64,000 bases of DNA, taken from IMG/VR virus record IMGVR_UViG_3300043425_001539, positions 174,476 through 238,475 of that record; one strand, 5' to 3'. This DNA comes from a virus. Shown here piece by piece: positions 24,688 through 33,185 of this stretch; position 1 is the stretch's first letter; each line of letters begins with the position of its first letter. A model generated the notes under the pieces. It did not search any database and had not been told where the DNA came from. It saw only the letters and a program-made list of their open reading frames with translations. Made by a program: the position numbers and the translations under genes.

Positions 24688-27600
24688 TCATACTTTTAAG
24701 AATTTCTCAATTCCTTGAATAACCATATCGGGCGTAATTGATGTTGAGCATTCAAACATTCTTGAAGTATTTTTGTGATCAGGACACCAATTCCAATCTC
24801 CTGCATCAAGACGATATCTGTTAAAACAGCTGTTACATTTTTCAGGATTAAAAATTCTCACAACATCATCACCTATAAATTCGGTTTTAGGATCGCTGAA
24901 CCCAGATATTAAAACTACTGGTGTACCTGCAGCCCAAGCAAGCCAGCTTAATCCTGAACCCATACCTATATAAAATTCGGCATGTCTTAAATCATTAATC
25001 CTATCGGCAAAATCATAATCACCTGTTTTATCAATAATACCTGTAGGTGGAAGATTGCCCATAAATTCACCTGATTCTTTGGAGATCAAGACAACCTGAT
25101 AACCTAAGTTTTTGAGATAGTCAACTATTCTTTGCCAGCCCCCTGGGTAATTCCAATATTTTGCTTGGGCGGTTGAATGTATTCCTATACAAACGTATTT
25201 CCCTTGAATGCTTCTTTCTTGTTGCGGCGCATAAACTTTTGGTCTAACTTGTTTGTACTCCAGCCCTAAAATATCTGCGGCAGTTTTTTGCATTTCTTGA
25301 TCTCTAAAATCATTGGGATGTTTAATCTCACTAAATTTATCACTGTCGCCGTCATAGAACCATCCAATATTATATTGAGCAATAATGTTATGAACACTTA
25401 CACCTCGTTCAACAAATTCCAATTCTGGATATTGCCCAACAAATAGTTCGTTGTGAAAAGTCGAGACAATTACTTTGCAATCATGTTTTTTTCTAAATTC
25501 ATCAGCATATCCAATCCAAGCAAGAGTATCACCCAAAGAAGACGAATCAAAGCAAATAAATACTCTTTGATTTTTTAAGTTAATTCTTTGATCATATATT
25601 ACTTGTCCGTTTGATATGTCAGTGATCATAATTCTCCAATCCGTATACCACTCTCGGCTTGCTTTTGTCCAACAATTATTTTCAATCGTTGATGAATAAA
25701 TAACCTTTTCAGTTTTCTGATCAATAAATTTGACTAGGTATTTTCCAGGTATCTGATCTTTAATTTCAACAAACGGTCCATTAATATTATGTACTATAAT
25801 TTTTCGAGTAATGTTGGAAATATTTTGAAAATCATTAATATCCAACACTTGAATTACGTCCCAGTTCTTTACCACAATATCTCCCATTTTGGATAATTTG
25901 CCAATAAACCTTGATTGTTCAAAAGAAGGTAATTGTATTTCAATTCCAATGTAAGGAAAATTCAAAAACCGGCCAATTGCAAAGTGTTTAACTTCTTTTC
26001 CTATATTAAACGAAAAGAATTTATTTCCTGCTTTAAGCCTAACTTTAATTTCATAATCAGTTGTTCCAAAAAACGATAAAATAAATTTCTGAGTTGACTT
26101 TTCTTGTGTTATCGCATAATGCAATTTGTCTTTACCTAAATTAAAAAAAGAATGCGTTTGCAAGGATTCAGTATCTTTGATTATTTCTGCAGTATCAAGA
26201 GGAGGTAACACACATAAATCAACATTTTCTTTTTGCATAAGATTACTCATAAACTCTTCAAATAAAACTCCGTAATTATAGTAATCATTAATCGAATTAA
26301 TTTTATTAAACACTTTTTTAAGTTTGCGAGTTTTCACACTAAAAAAGCCCCAATCGTTTCCCTTTGCCGATTCTGCTTGATATGTTATACAACCTATGCC
26401 ATCCATTGTTCTTAACGCTTTAGAATGACTCTGTATGACTTCCATATTTTGGATGTAATAATCATAATTCATAAAATGAACAACATCGTGCCCTTTAGAG
26501 AGTGCAAAGTCCAAACCGTTTTTAACCAAAGAAAAAATTGCTGGCCCGTAATTGACTTGATATGGCATTATAATACTCACCAAATCATCAGAGTACTTAT
26601 ACACAGGAACGGGATAATTTAACGTTGCAGCGGTTTCTTGTGTTATTACAAAATTATTTGAATCAATAATTGTAAAGTTAGCAGGCGATTCTTCGTTAAT
26701 GTGAGTTGACAAAACAGTTGTGTAACCTTCCTTTTTAAGATGATTGACAAGGTCAACCATTTTCATCTTTTTCACAAGTGTATCTGCGTGCGACAGGACG
26801 ACCACACATTCACCTAGTTGCTTAATATTAACAGGTGATAATTTTTCATTTATAAATGATAAACCTTGCTTAACTGCGTTTTCCCAGGTAAATTGCTCTC
26901 TTAAGGCATATGAATCTTGAACTGCTTTTGCTTTTAGAACTGAATAATTTTCATATGCATAACGCATTTTCCGGGCAAAGTCTCTATAATTAGGTTGTGC
27001 ATAATATCCTGGAATTTCAGTTCCCGCTCTTGCCTGAACATTATATGTGTCACCGCTTAAACATTCAACTAGTCCCACAGTTTCAACAGGAATACCTCTC
27101 CCCGCAGCAAATTCCAATTGAGCGCCGTAATCAGTATATAAAGCGGGAGTGCCTGCAGCCATTGCTTCAATCAAAGGAATATTCCAACCTTCCGATCTTG
27201 CACATGTTAACATTACATGTCCATTCTTGATATACTTGATGTAGTCTTGTCGGCTGACAAAATGTTTAACCTTGATCCTTTCGTCAATAAATCCATAATG
27301 TTCCAGTCTTTCTTCGGTACTATTCATCCCATCAACTGAATATGGATTATCCACGCTAATAATCAGGTCAACTGGCTCGTCTTTGTTAAATTCTTTTAAA
27401 AATGCCGCAATCATTTCAGGAATAGATTTTCTAAAATCCCATCGTCCAAAAATATTAAACTTGAAACGCCCATATTGATATTCGTCAAAATCAGGATCAA
27501 ACGAATCGGGAAAAAAATCTGCGTCCACTGCTTCATTGACCACATGAATACGTGAAATAGGATATCCTTGTTCAGATAAAACTTGTTTATGCCATTCCGT

Positions 27601-28044
27601 AACAACCCAAACAAAATCAAAGTTATTGATTAGTTGTTCTACAAAATAATCAGGCAATCTTGTGCTTTCCCAAACCGTATATGCAATCTTGAGGCGCGAA
27701 TCAAACTTTTCATAAAAGTAATGGTGATTCATATCCATCAAGACAATGTCCACGTCGGGTTGAAACTTGTCTTTAGGTGTAGTAAATTGGAAATCTTTAA
27801 AATGCGAATGTTCATCAATTGGAAAATCCGCATACTTATCTGGGCCAGTTGTAAGCGTGATTGTTTCCAGGATACTTAAATCGGTTTCATTGAGATAACT
27901 GGGGTTTTCGTCCCAAGTGTAATTCCTAACTCGTAAATTTACATGTTTTGAGAGTTCTCTGAAAAATCCACGGGCATGTGCATTATAGCCTGTCTTGCCT
28001 AAATAACAAGTGTGTGCTCTTACATTAATTGCGTTCTTATTCAT
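24688..28044 (-). CDS. Giant two-domain glycosyltransferase (GT4-like plus GT9/O-heptosyltransferase-like)
   Basis: 1118 residues. Residues ~1-400 are a GT-B GT4 enzyme: HTCYLGKTGYNAHARGFFRE, FNIFGRWDFRKSIPEMIAAF and EAMAAGTPALYTDYGAQLEF. The middle ~400 residues have mixed features. From ~790, RVFICFDSSSLGDTLAWIGY and DCKVIVSTFHNELF match GT9 enzymes, especially those that glycosylate autotransporter strand-loop-strand proteins, and MGSGLSWLAWAAGTPVVLIS gives the C-terminal nucleotide-sugar site. A CxxC-type cluster (EKCNSCFNRY) lies near the end. It may modify virion or host surface proteins. Confidence 0.88.
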   Translation of the reverse strand: MNKNAINVRAHTCYLGKTGYNAHARGFFRELSKHVNLRVRNYTWDENPSYLNETDLSILETITLTTGPDKYADFPIDEHSHFKDFQFTTPKDKFQPDVDIVLMDMNHHYFYEKFDSRLKIAYTVWESTRLPDYFVEQLINNFDFVWVVTEWHKQVLSEQGYPISRIHVVNEAVDADFFPDSFDPDFDEYQYGRFKFNIFGRWDFRKSIPEMIAAFLKEFNKDEPVDLIISVDNPYSVDGMNSTEERLEHYGFIDERIKVKHFVSRQDYIKYIKNGHVMLTCARSEGWNIPLIEAMAAGTPALYTDYGAQLEFAAGRGIPVETVGLVECLSGDTYNVQARAGTEIPGYYAQPNYRDFARKMRYAYENYSVLKAKAVQDSYALREQFTWENAVKQGLSFINEKLSPVNIKQLGECVVVLSHADTLVKKMKMVDLVNHLKKEGYTTVLSTHINEESPANFTIIDSNNFVITQETAATLNYPVPVYKYSDDLVSIIMPYQVNYGPAIFSLVKNGLDFALSKGHDVVHFMNYDYYIQNMEVIQSHSKALRTMDGIGCITYQAESAKGNDWGFFSVKTRKLKKVFNKINSINDYYNYGVLFEEFMSNLMQKENVDLCVLPPLDTAEIIKDTESLQTHSFFNLGKDKLHYAITQEKSTQKFILSFFGTTDYEIKVRLKAGNKFFSFNIGKEVKHFAIGRFLNFPYIGIEIQLPSFEQSRFIGKLSKMGDIVVKNWDVIQVLDINDFQNISNITRKIIVHNINGPFVEIKDQIPGKYLVKFIDQKTEKVIYSSTIENNCWTKASREWYTDWRIMITDISNGQVIYDQRINLKNQRVFICFDSSSLGDTLAWIGYADEFRKKHDCKVIVSTFHNELFVGQYPELEFVERGVSVHNIIAQYNIGWFYDGDSDKFSEIKHPNDFRDQEMQKTAADILGLEYKQVRPKVYAPQQERSIQGKYVCIGIHSTAQAKYWNYPGGWQRIVDYLKNLGYQVVLISKESGEFMGNLPPTGIIDKTGDYDFADRINDLRHAEFYIGMGSGLSWLAWAAGTPVVLISGFSDPKTEFIGDDVVRIFNPEKCNSCFNRYRLDAGDWNWCPDHKNTSRMFECSTSITPDMVIQGIEKFLKV

Positions 28045-28096
28045 TGTGAAGTTAACTGTTCTAAAATAGTTTTATTCAAATTATATATTGTAGTTC

Positions 28097-28447
28097 TTAA
28101 ACTTCACCAAATTCTTTAATCTTTTCAAACAATTCATCAAGAGTGTGATCACACTTAGCGTTTTTAAGTTTGTTTTGTTTGGCCTTTAACATTTGCAAGT
28201 TGCAAGGATGCGCAATATAAAACGGATTTATCTTGTCTTTAAATCCTTGTGAAATACTATACTTGTGATCCACATGATTAGCCTTCCAACCGCGCTTAAG
28301 ATTTTTGGGATTAATCTCGTTTTTAAATAATTCGTAATTTCTTTCGGTTAATGCTCTCACAAAAATCTGATAATCTTCACGGCTTTCAAACAATTCCTCG
28401 TAATTTTCGCGGTATGTTTCAAAATTTATCAAATTGGCATTTAACAT
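28097..28447 (-). CDS. HNH endonuclease-like protein
   Basis: 116 residues from the ATG at 28447. The C-terminal half holds the HNH motif: WKANHVDHKYSISQGF, then AHPCNLQMLKAKQNKLKNAK with Asn and His/Asn metal ligands. It is a small single-domain nuclease, possibly homing or involved in DNA packaging. It has no zinc-finger Cys pairs. Confidence 0.82.
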   Translation of the reverse strand: MLNANLINFETYRENYEELFESREDYQIFVRALTERNYELFKNEINPKNLKRGWKANHVDHKYSISQGFKDKINPFYIAHPCNLQMLKAKQNKLKNAKCDHTLDELFEKIKEFGEV

Positions 28448-28488
28448 GTTCAAAATGTATCTGTTATAAGCTATGCAATAACAGATGA

Positions 28489-29565
28489 TTATTTTAAGAG
28501 AGATTTGGCTAAAGCAACATACTCTTGAATGACTTTTCTCACCTTTTCAATGGTTTTAATTGCTTCGGGTGATTCAGCTTTATTAAACTTGGATGCATTA
28601 AACATCTTCATCATTTTTTCTTCGTATCTTGCAACAACTGCGCGATAAAATTCATCAGCTGATTTGTATTTAATGGTTGTTCCAAATTCGCCCAACTGTT
28701 CAAGTGTTTCACCTAAACCACGAATACCTTCACAAAGATCTTCAAACTTAGGACTGTTGGCATTCATACCTCGCCAATTTGCTAAGCGGGATGCAGGCTC
28801 ATATTTTTGTGATGTTCCTGATTGTTCCCAAAAGAATTTGCCAATATCACGGATAAAGTTTTGTGCATCCGCAGTTATAAGAATATCATCAACACCCGCT
28901 CTTTTGCTATACGGCGCCATCACTTGTCCGTTAAATTTGGCACGTACACCTCTTGCTTGAATTGAAATGTCAAGAACCTCACCTAATGATGAATAGAGAT
29001 TACCCAAGACAAATCCTTTAACATTTCGTATAGGTGTCATTCGGAAAAGTGTCCATTGAGTGTATTCTTGAGGTGTAACTACCAAATCCACTTGTACGTA
29101 TCCCACACCGCCGTTGCGCATTGCAACCTCCAATATCAATTTAAGTGACGCATCACTTGATACTGCTTGACTTTCCTCCAGGTCAACCTCTGGAATCTTA
29201 GCAGACTTCAACCAATCCATAAATTCAGAATTATACAATTTGGTAGAAGAGATTTCGTTGTTGCGTTCGTTGGCGTCCAATGCAAGAGTGGGATAACCTA
29301 CCAAATAGTCAACATCACCATATGTCTTGTCGGGTTGATTCTCTAAATCTTCGGTCCACCAAGTTCCACTTCCAATCGGGCGAACAAAATCCAGCGGCGG
29401 CAGACCAATACTGGCCAAATGCTGATTGAATCCTTTGGAGATTTTTTCCATAAGTTTAACCACTTCACCAATTACATCAGGTGTAATACTGGTGCCTTGC
29501 GTTTTGGTAGTGGCCCATCCGCCTTCAGCGATAAATTCTTCAAATAGTTTTATGTATAGTTTCAT
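28489..29565 (-). CDS. Nucleotidyltransferase with capsid-targeting-like N-terminus
   Basis: 358 residues. The leader MKLYIKLFEEFIAEGGW (FIAE, as in T4 IPIII) precedes a Pol beta-type fold: VRPIGSGTWW (~61-70), GDVDYLVG (83-90) and YVQVDLVVT (157-164) give the GS and three catalytic Asp residues. It could add nucleotides to RNA, protein or a small molecule. The gene is less AT-rich than its neighbours. It is coupled to the phosphatase gene upstream (4-bp overlap). Confidence 0.8.
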   Translation of the reverse strand: MKLYIKLFEEFIAEGGWATTKTQGTSITPDVIGEVVKLMEKISKGFNQHLASIGLPPLDFVRPIGSGTWWTEDLENQPDKTYGDVDYLVGYPTLALDANERNNEISSTKLYNSEFMDWLKSAKIPEVDLEESQAVSSDASLKLILEVAMRNGGVGYVQVDLVVTPQEYTQWTLFRMTPIRNVKGFVLGNLYSSLGEVLDISIQARGVRAKFNGQVMAPYSKRAGVDDILITADAQNFIRDIGKFFWEQSGTSQKYEPASRLANWRGMNANSPKFEDLCEGIRGLGETLEQLGEFGTTIKYKSADEFYRAVVARYEEKMMKMFNASKFNKAESPEAIKTIEKVRKVIQEYVALAKSLLK

Positions 29566-30506
29566 TGTATTAAATTGTTTTCAAATATAATATCCGCAAT
29601 CTTTCTTGACGCTCGTGTATCACTGGGATAATGAATTGCCGTTATCTCGCGACTGCGTGCAATCTTTTCCCCCAAGGCCTTGAGTTCATCCTGAAGCGCA
29701 GGATATTTTTGCGCATAATATCGACTCATAACCAATCCTGTAAGTGCATGTCCACTGGGATATGAAGCCGTCATTGCATCAGTTTGAATCAAGGGATAAA
29801 TAGGCATGTTATAGCATTTTGCCAATTGGTAAGGACGAGGACGATTAATCACGTCTTTCAGAAAGAACAGCAGACTATCGGTTTGACTGTCAATTCTAAA
29901 AAAGTCTCCCATACTCTCATCATACCCACCGGCTTTCAATAAGTCAATAAATGTTTGTGCCAAATTGCTTACATCATCAACGTAGCGCGCAAAAGTAATC
30001 TCATCAGCCGTCACTTCACTACAGAATTGTAACAATTCTTCCAAATCCGCGCGTGTTTCTCCGCTTGAATTGCGAGGCGCCTCGGCCCGCAACTTGTCAA
30101 CCCAACCCTGCGCAATAAACCAGTTTTTAATCCGGTCGTGGGTATGTTCTGCAATCTCTTGAAACTCTTGAGTCTGATTCCCGTAAACTACTCGATCCAC
30201 ATCCCAATTGTCAACATCAGTCAACTCCGCTTCGGCCAACAAGTCTTTCCGTCCCAATTGCCGATAAACCTCTTTCCGTGTCTTTTCCATTTTTTCTGCG
30301 TATTCCGGGTCTTCATTCCTGTTAAAAACAATTTGTTGCGTTAGACTTCCGCTGATCTTTTTGAGATCACTCTTGCGTGTTTTGATTAGCCAGGCAGCCA
30401 AATCCCGGATACTCAAATCCCGAAATCTTCCCTCTGCCTCAGGCGCATCACTGTCTCTCCATTTGGGACGTTTGGCTTCAGACAACCATTCTTGAAAACT
30501 TTTCAT
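29562..30506 (-). CDS. PAP2-family phosphatase with capsid-targeting-like N-terminus
   Basis: 314 residues from the ATG at 30506. The start MKSFQEWLSEAKRP is close to T4 MKTYQEFIAEA. The C-terminal third has the complete PAP2 triad of motifs: KDVINRPRP (217-225), PSGH (250-253) and SREITAIHYPSD (285-296). No transmembrane segments are visible, so it resembles soluble class A acid phosphatases rather than membrane lipid phosphatases. The N-terminal 200 residues are charged and helical. Substrate unknown. Confidence 0.85.
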   Translation of the reverse strand: MKSFQEWLSEAKRPKWRDSDAPEAEGRFRDLSIRDLAAWLIKTRKSDLKKISGSLTQQIVFNRNEDPEYAEKMEKTRKEVYRQLGRKDLLAEAELTDVDNWDVDRVVYGNQTQEFQEIAEHTHDRIKNWFIAQGWVDKLRAEAPRNSSGETRADLEELLQFCSEVTADEITFARYVDDVSNLAQTFIDLLKAGGYDESMGDFFRIDSQTDSLLFFLKDVINRPRPYQLAKCYNMPIYPLIQTDAMTASYPSGHALTGLVMSRYYAQKYPALQDELKALGEKIARSREITAIHYPSDTRASRKIADIIFENNLIQ

Positions 30507-30507
30507 A

Positions 30508-31302
30508 TCAATCAATTTTTGTAATTGTGGTAATCACGCTGGGCACAGCTGGTCTAACCGGACCTGTCCGACTGGCAATGGCTTCCAATTTAACATTACT
30601 GGTATCAGGTGACCAAACCAAGCTAACTGTGTCCCCTGCATTAAGAGCCACTTGATAGTTAATAACAAACAAATCACGAGTGCCGTTGCCATTAAGTGAA
30701 AGATCAGTTGACGAATAAGCCACATCCAAACCATTGATTCGCAACCAAAAAGTTGCCGCCGCGCTTCCTCCCGCAGTATGAACCACCTGTATACTACTCA
30801 AAATAAGATATATGCCATCAACCCCAATCTCAATCTCTTGTCCATCCAGGCTGAGACTTACGCCAGTTGCCTGATCAACAAGATCATGACTAATCACCTG
30901 TGCCACATCTTCAACGCCCAATTGTTGAACCGTTGACAAGAAAGACCCATACGCAGCAATTCCACTACTACCACTTGAACCACTACTACCACTTGAACCA
31001 CTACTACCACTTGAGGGAAAAGTCTCAACCACTTCAGTAATTGCATGTATAGGAACAACATGAGCAGAGCCCAATACCTGAATCCAACCCTCAGAAGACC
31101 TCGTTGCCCGATTACATAAATAGGCACTAGCAGCAAAAAAACTAGTAGCGTCCGTAGAGAATTGTTGATCCTGTCCAGTTAATAATAGATCAGTACGAAA
31201 AGGAACTTGTGTTTCATCAAGAATCCAATAATACTCTTGATCCTGATAATAACCACTGGTAGGATCATATCCATAACCGCGAATGATTTTGGGTAACAAC
31301 AT
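30508..31302 (-). CDS. Virion structural/fibre-like protein with Ser-Gly linker
   Basis: 264 residues. The N-terminal domain (MLLPKIIRGYGYDPTSGYYQ, to about residue 92) is joined by a SSG-repeat linker of about five units to a C-terminal jelly-roll-like domain (IEIGVDGIYLILSSIQVVHT, DTVSLVWSPDTSNVKLEA) similar to C1q/TNF-type phage fibre tips. The repeat tract (tactaccacttgaaccac in DNA) could vary in length. Lies 1 bp from the phosphatase gene. Confidence 0.7.
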   Translation of the reverse strand: MLLPKIIRGYGYDPTSGYYQDQEYYWILDETQVPFRTDLLLTGQDQQFSTDATSFFAASAYLCNRATRSSEGWIQVLGSAHVVPIHAITEVVETFPSSGSSGSSGSSGSSGSSGIAAYGSFLSTVQQLGVEDVAQVISHDLVDQATGVSLSLDGQEIEIGVDGIYLILSSIQVVHTAGGSAAATFWLRINGLDVAYSSTDLSLNGNGTRDLFVINYQVALNAGDTVSLVWSPDTSNVKLEAIASRTGPVRPAVPSVITTITKID

Positions 31303-31653
31303 AACAAACTATATATCAACAATGGAAACAATATAACAGTAGAACCAACACTCCCAGTGCTGGCGGAAGGCCTGATCATGGGAATTGACCAGTGGATAAA
31401 TGTACTCGTTTTAATAAGTACAAATCACTCTAAAGAGTCTTGAAGACAACCAAAAAATTAAAAATGTACTCTAAATGATTGCCATTGATTGGACTATGAA
31501 AAGCGTGTAGTGGGAAGATTTTAGACGTTAGAAGTGAAATACGGCAAGGCTCTTTGTGTGTGATTTCTTCCGTGTTGGAAAGTATATTTTTCGCAGAGAT
31601 TTCTGCCCATTCTACCCAAATTACGTCTATTGGAGATATCGGAAGTGATTTTG
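31303..31653. other. Non-coding stretch downstream of tRNA-Phe
   Basis: No convincing ORF on either strand. It holds a stem CCAGCACT/AGTGTTGG with a GGG loop (31353-31371, minus-strand reading) and a GATATATA sequence at 31310-31317 just before the next gene. It may contain the tRNA transcript's 3' end and the promoter of the 30508 gene. Confidence 0.4.
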
Positions 31654-31725
31654 TGGTACTGACTGGAATCGAACCAGTGCTACTGGTTCTTCAGACCAGC
31701 GCTCTACCAACTGAGCTACAATACC
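31654..31725 (-). tRNA. tRNA-Phe(GAA)
   Basis: Cloverleaf with acceptor GGTATTG/CAGTACC, D-arm GCTCAGTTGGTAGAGC, anticodon stem CTGGT/ACCAG with loop CTGAAGA (anticodon GAA), and T-arm loop TTCGATT. Discriminator A; CCA is not encoded. Confidence 0.95.
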
Positions 31726-31734
31726 AAATAATTG

Positions 31735-31819
31735 CGGATGGGGAGAGATTCGAACTCTCGGTACCTTTCAGTACGACGGTTTTCAAGACCGCTCCATTAA
31801 ACCACTCTGGCACCCATCC
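31735..31819 (-). tRNA. tRNA-Ser(TGA)
   Basis: Class II tRNA of 85 nt: acceptor GGATGGG/CCCATCC, anticodon loop CTTGAAA (TGA) on a CGGT/ACCG stem, long variable arm, T-arm loop TTCGAAT. It is 9 bp upstream of tRNA-Phe, so probably cotranscribed. Discriminator G; CCA is not encoded. Confidence 0.95.
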
Positions 31820-31934
31820 GTATAGACTATATATTCCTTATTCAAGGGCAAGCATTACGGCCACTTGCCCTGATGGGTCTGGCCTAACCCAATAACTCTT
31901 CGCCACTGTATGGCGGTTTTCTTAACAACTTAAA

Positions 31935-32300
31935 CTAACGAGACAACCATTTTTCCCGATGTACCGCCTTCCAAGCGCGTAGTGCCCGCGACACATACCT
32001 GGATTCTGAGAGACCGTTTTCTTCACGCTCTCGACGGGTCTGGCGGTAGAAAGAAATTCGGGCGGATTCCATCACGTCTTCCTTGGCTTTAAGATAGTCA
32101 GGATAACGACGTTCCAATTCGAGTTCTTCCAACTCTTCTTCGCGATTTTGGGAAGATTTCAGTTGTGCTTCAAATGAATGGTCGGGTTTAACCCGCATGG
32201 TACCTGTTACCCCGGTACCTCCACGTTCAATTAGACGGATCATTTTGTCCATTGCTCTATCAGATTTTGAGCTGCCAACAATACCTTTACCTTTTCCCAT
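31935..32300 (-). CDS. Hypothetical basic protein
   Basis: 121 residues, Arg/Lys/Glu-rich, with a Gly/Lys-rich start (MGKGKGIVGSSKSDRAMDKM) and a long charged helix (NREEELEELELERRYPDYLK). No domain recognised; composition suggests nucleic-acid or protein binding. Confidence 0.65.
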   Translation of the reverse strand: MGKGKGIVGSSKSDRAMDKMIRLIERGGTGVTGTMRVKPDHSFEAQLKSSQNREEELEELELERRYPDYLKAKEDVMESARISFYRQTRREREENGLSESRYVSRALRAWKAVHREKWLSR

Positions 32301-32357
32301 GGTTGTTAATGTTTAAGAAGTTAAGAAGTTAAAAAAATCAAGAATAGTTATAAACTG

Positions 32358-32645
32358 TTACTCTGGATAGAGGTTTTCAAATTCAGCCACAATCTTGTAA
32401 GAAGGAATGCCTACGGCATACAGTTGGTTGATGTATGTGCGTTTTGCCTCGCGTAGATCTCGTGTTTCAAAGCAGTTGTCATCGTGACGGTTGATTACCC
32501 GGAACACTCCATTTAGATTAGCCTCTAGATTGATTCTGTCTTGAGCACAGATGGTTACCCATGTGTTGGCAAGCAGTTCAGAGATTTCAGCGTCAAGCAG
32601 TTCACAGATTGCAGCGTCAGTCAGTTTAATTGTTGTGGTTGTCAT
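32358..32645 (-). CDS. Hypothetical protein with own promoter cassette
   Basis: 95 residues (MTTTTIKLTDAAICELLDAE...), helical N-terminus, then VFRVINRHDDNCFETRDLRE and a helical end. Function unknown. A promoter cassette lies directly upstream. Confidence 0.65.
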   Translation of the reverse strand: MTTTTIKLTDAAICELLDAEISELLANTWVTICAQDRINLEANLNGVFRVINRHDDNCFETRDLREAKRTYINQLYAVGIPSYKIVAEFENLYPE

Positions 32646-32650
32646 AATTG

Positions 32651-32740
32651 TTGTTTTTTAATTATATACAAATATACATACTTTTTGCGACCTGGCAAAA
32701 TTTTTTCACAACTTTTTTTGTTAATGAATTGTTAACAGAG
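32651..32740 (-). promoter_or_regulatory. Promoter cassette copy (-7 box 32669-32676)
   Basis: TATATTTG at 32669-32676 with TTTG at 32696-32699, spacer exactly 19 nt, an excellent Bacteroidota-type promoter. The TTAACA-N7-TTAACA element lies further upstream. It drives the gene at 32358-32645. Confidence 0.85.
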
Positions 32741-32767
32741 CGCGCTGCGGAAAATTTAAACTGGCTG

Positions 32768-32930
32768 CTTTCTGACCGATTATTCCCTGTTTCTTTCAAC
32801 TGAATCTGCAAACCCTTCGATTGCAATAGCAAATCGTTCAGCGCCATTTCTTTCTGACCGATTATTCCCTGTTTCTTTCAACCGAATCCACAAAATCTTC
32901 AATTGCAAGGGCAAGCCGTTCAACCCGCGC
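32768..32930 (-). repeat. Diverged ~80-bp tandem duplication of a gene 3' end
   Basis: The segments starting tttctgaccgattattccct at about 32768 and 32848 are direct repeats. The right copy is the real 3' end of the gene 32862-33125. The left copy still encodes a similar C-terminus ending SVERNRE and a stop but has no start. It is a gene relic. Confidence 0.7.
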
Positions 32931-33125
32931 TCTCTCAATTTGACCTTCATTGAGAAGTGCTTGAAGCTGATGAATCAGAGTAAGCGACTCTCGAGTCATA
33001 GTGCAAACAAAGGACTCTCGAGTAGGATCAACTGGTTGATGCTCAACATTGCAAAATTCCTTGTCATTTTCAAAGACACCTGAAACCTCTGTTAGTTTGT
33101 AGCCAAAAGTAAGAGCTCTTATCAT
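32862..33125 (-). CDS. Hypothetical protein, paralog of 41966-42223
   Basis: 87 residues. The pattern with C-terminal LIHQLQALLNEGQI and ERLALAIEDFVDSVE parallels LIMQFKQLHADGKI and ERLADTLDKYVDLLK in the 41966 protein. Two helices at the C-terminus follow a beta-like N-terminal half. Its 3' end has been duplicated downstream. Confidence 0.65.
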   Translation of the reverse strand: MIRALTFGYKLTEVSGVFENDKEFCNVEHQPVDPTRESFVCTMTRESLTLIHQLQALLNEGQIERARVERLALAIEDFVDSVERNRE

Positions 33126-33185
33126 TGCTTTATTATTTAATTTATATTACTGATATGAAATTAGTTTTCGGGAATCCCCAACTTT

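Noticed and set aside
30960-31015. Microsatellite or mobile-element end
   Set aside because: It is in frame and encodes the Ser-Gly linker of a structural protein.
31554-31895. Plus-strand ORF of 113 residues
   Set aside because: It is the antisense of the tRNA-Phe and tRNA-Ser genes; the phrase it contains is what tRNA T-arms encode when read backwards.
31904-31924. Plus-direction hairpin with T run (CGCCA/TGGCG)
   Set aside because: It would terminate plus-strand transcription, but no plus-strand gene exists nearby; probably fortuitous or part of tRNA leader folding.
32662-32847. 61-residue minus-strand ORF
   Set aside because: Its end (VKKFCQVAKSMYICI) is the promoter cassette translated, and the rest is the duplicated gene relic in another frame.
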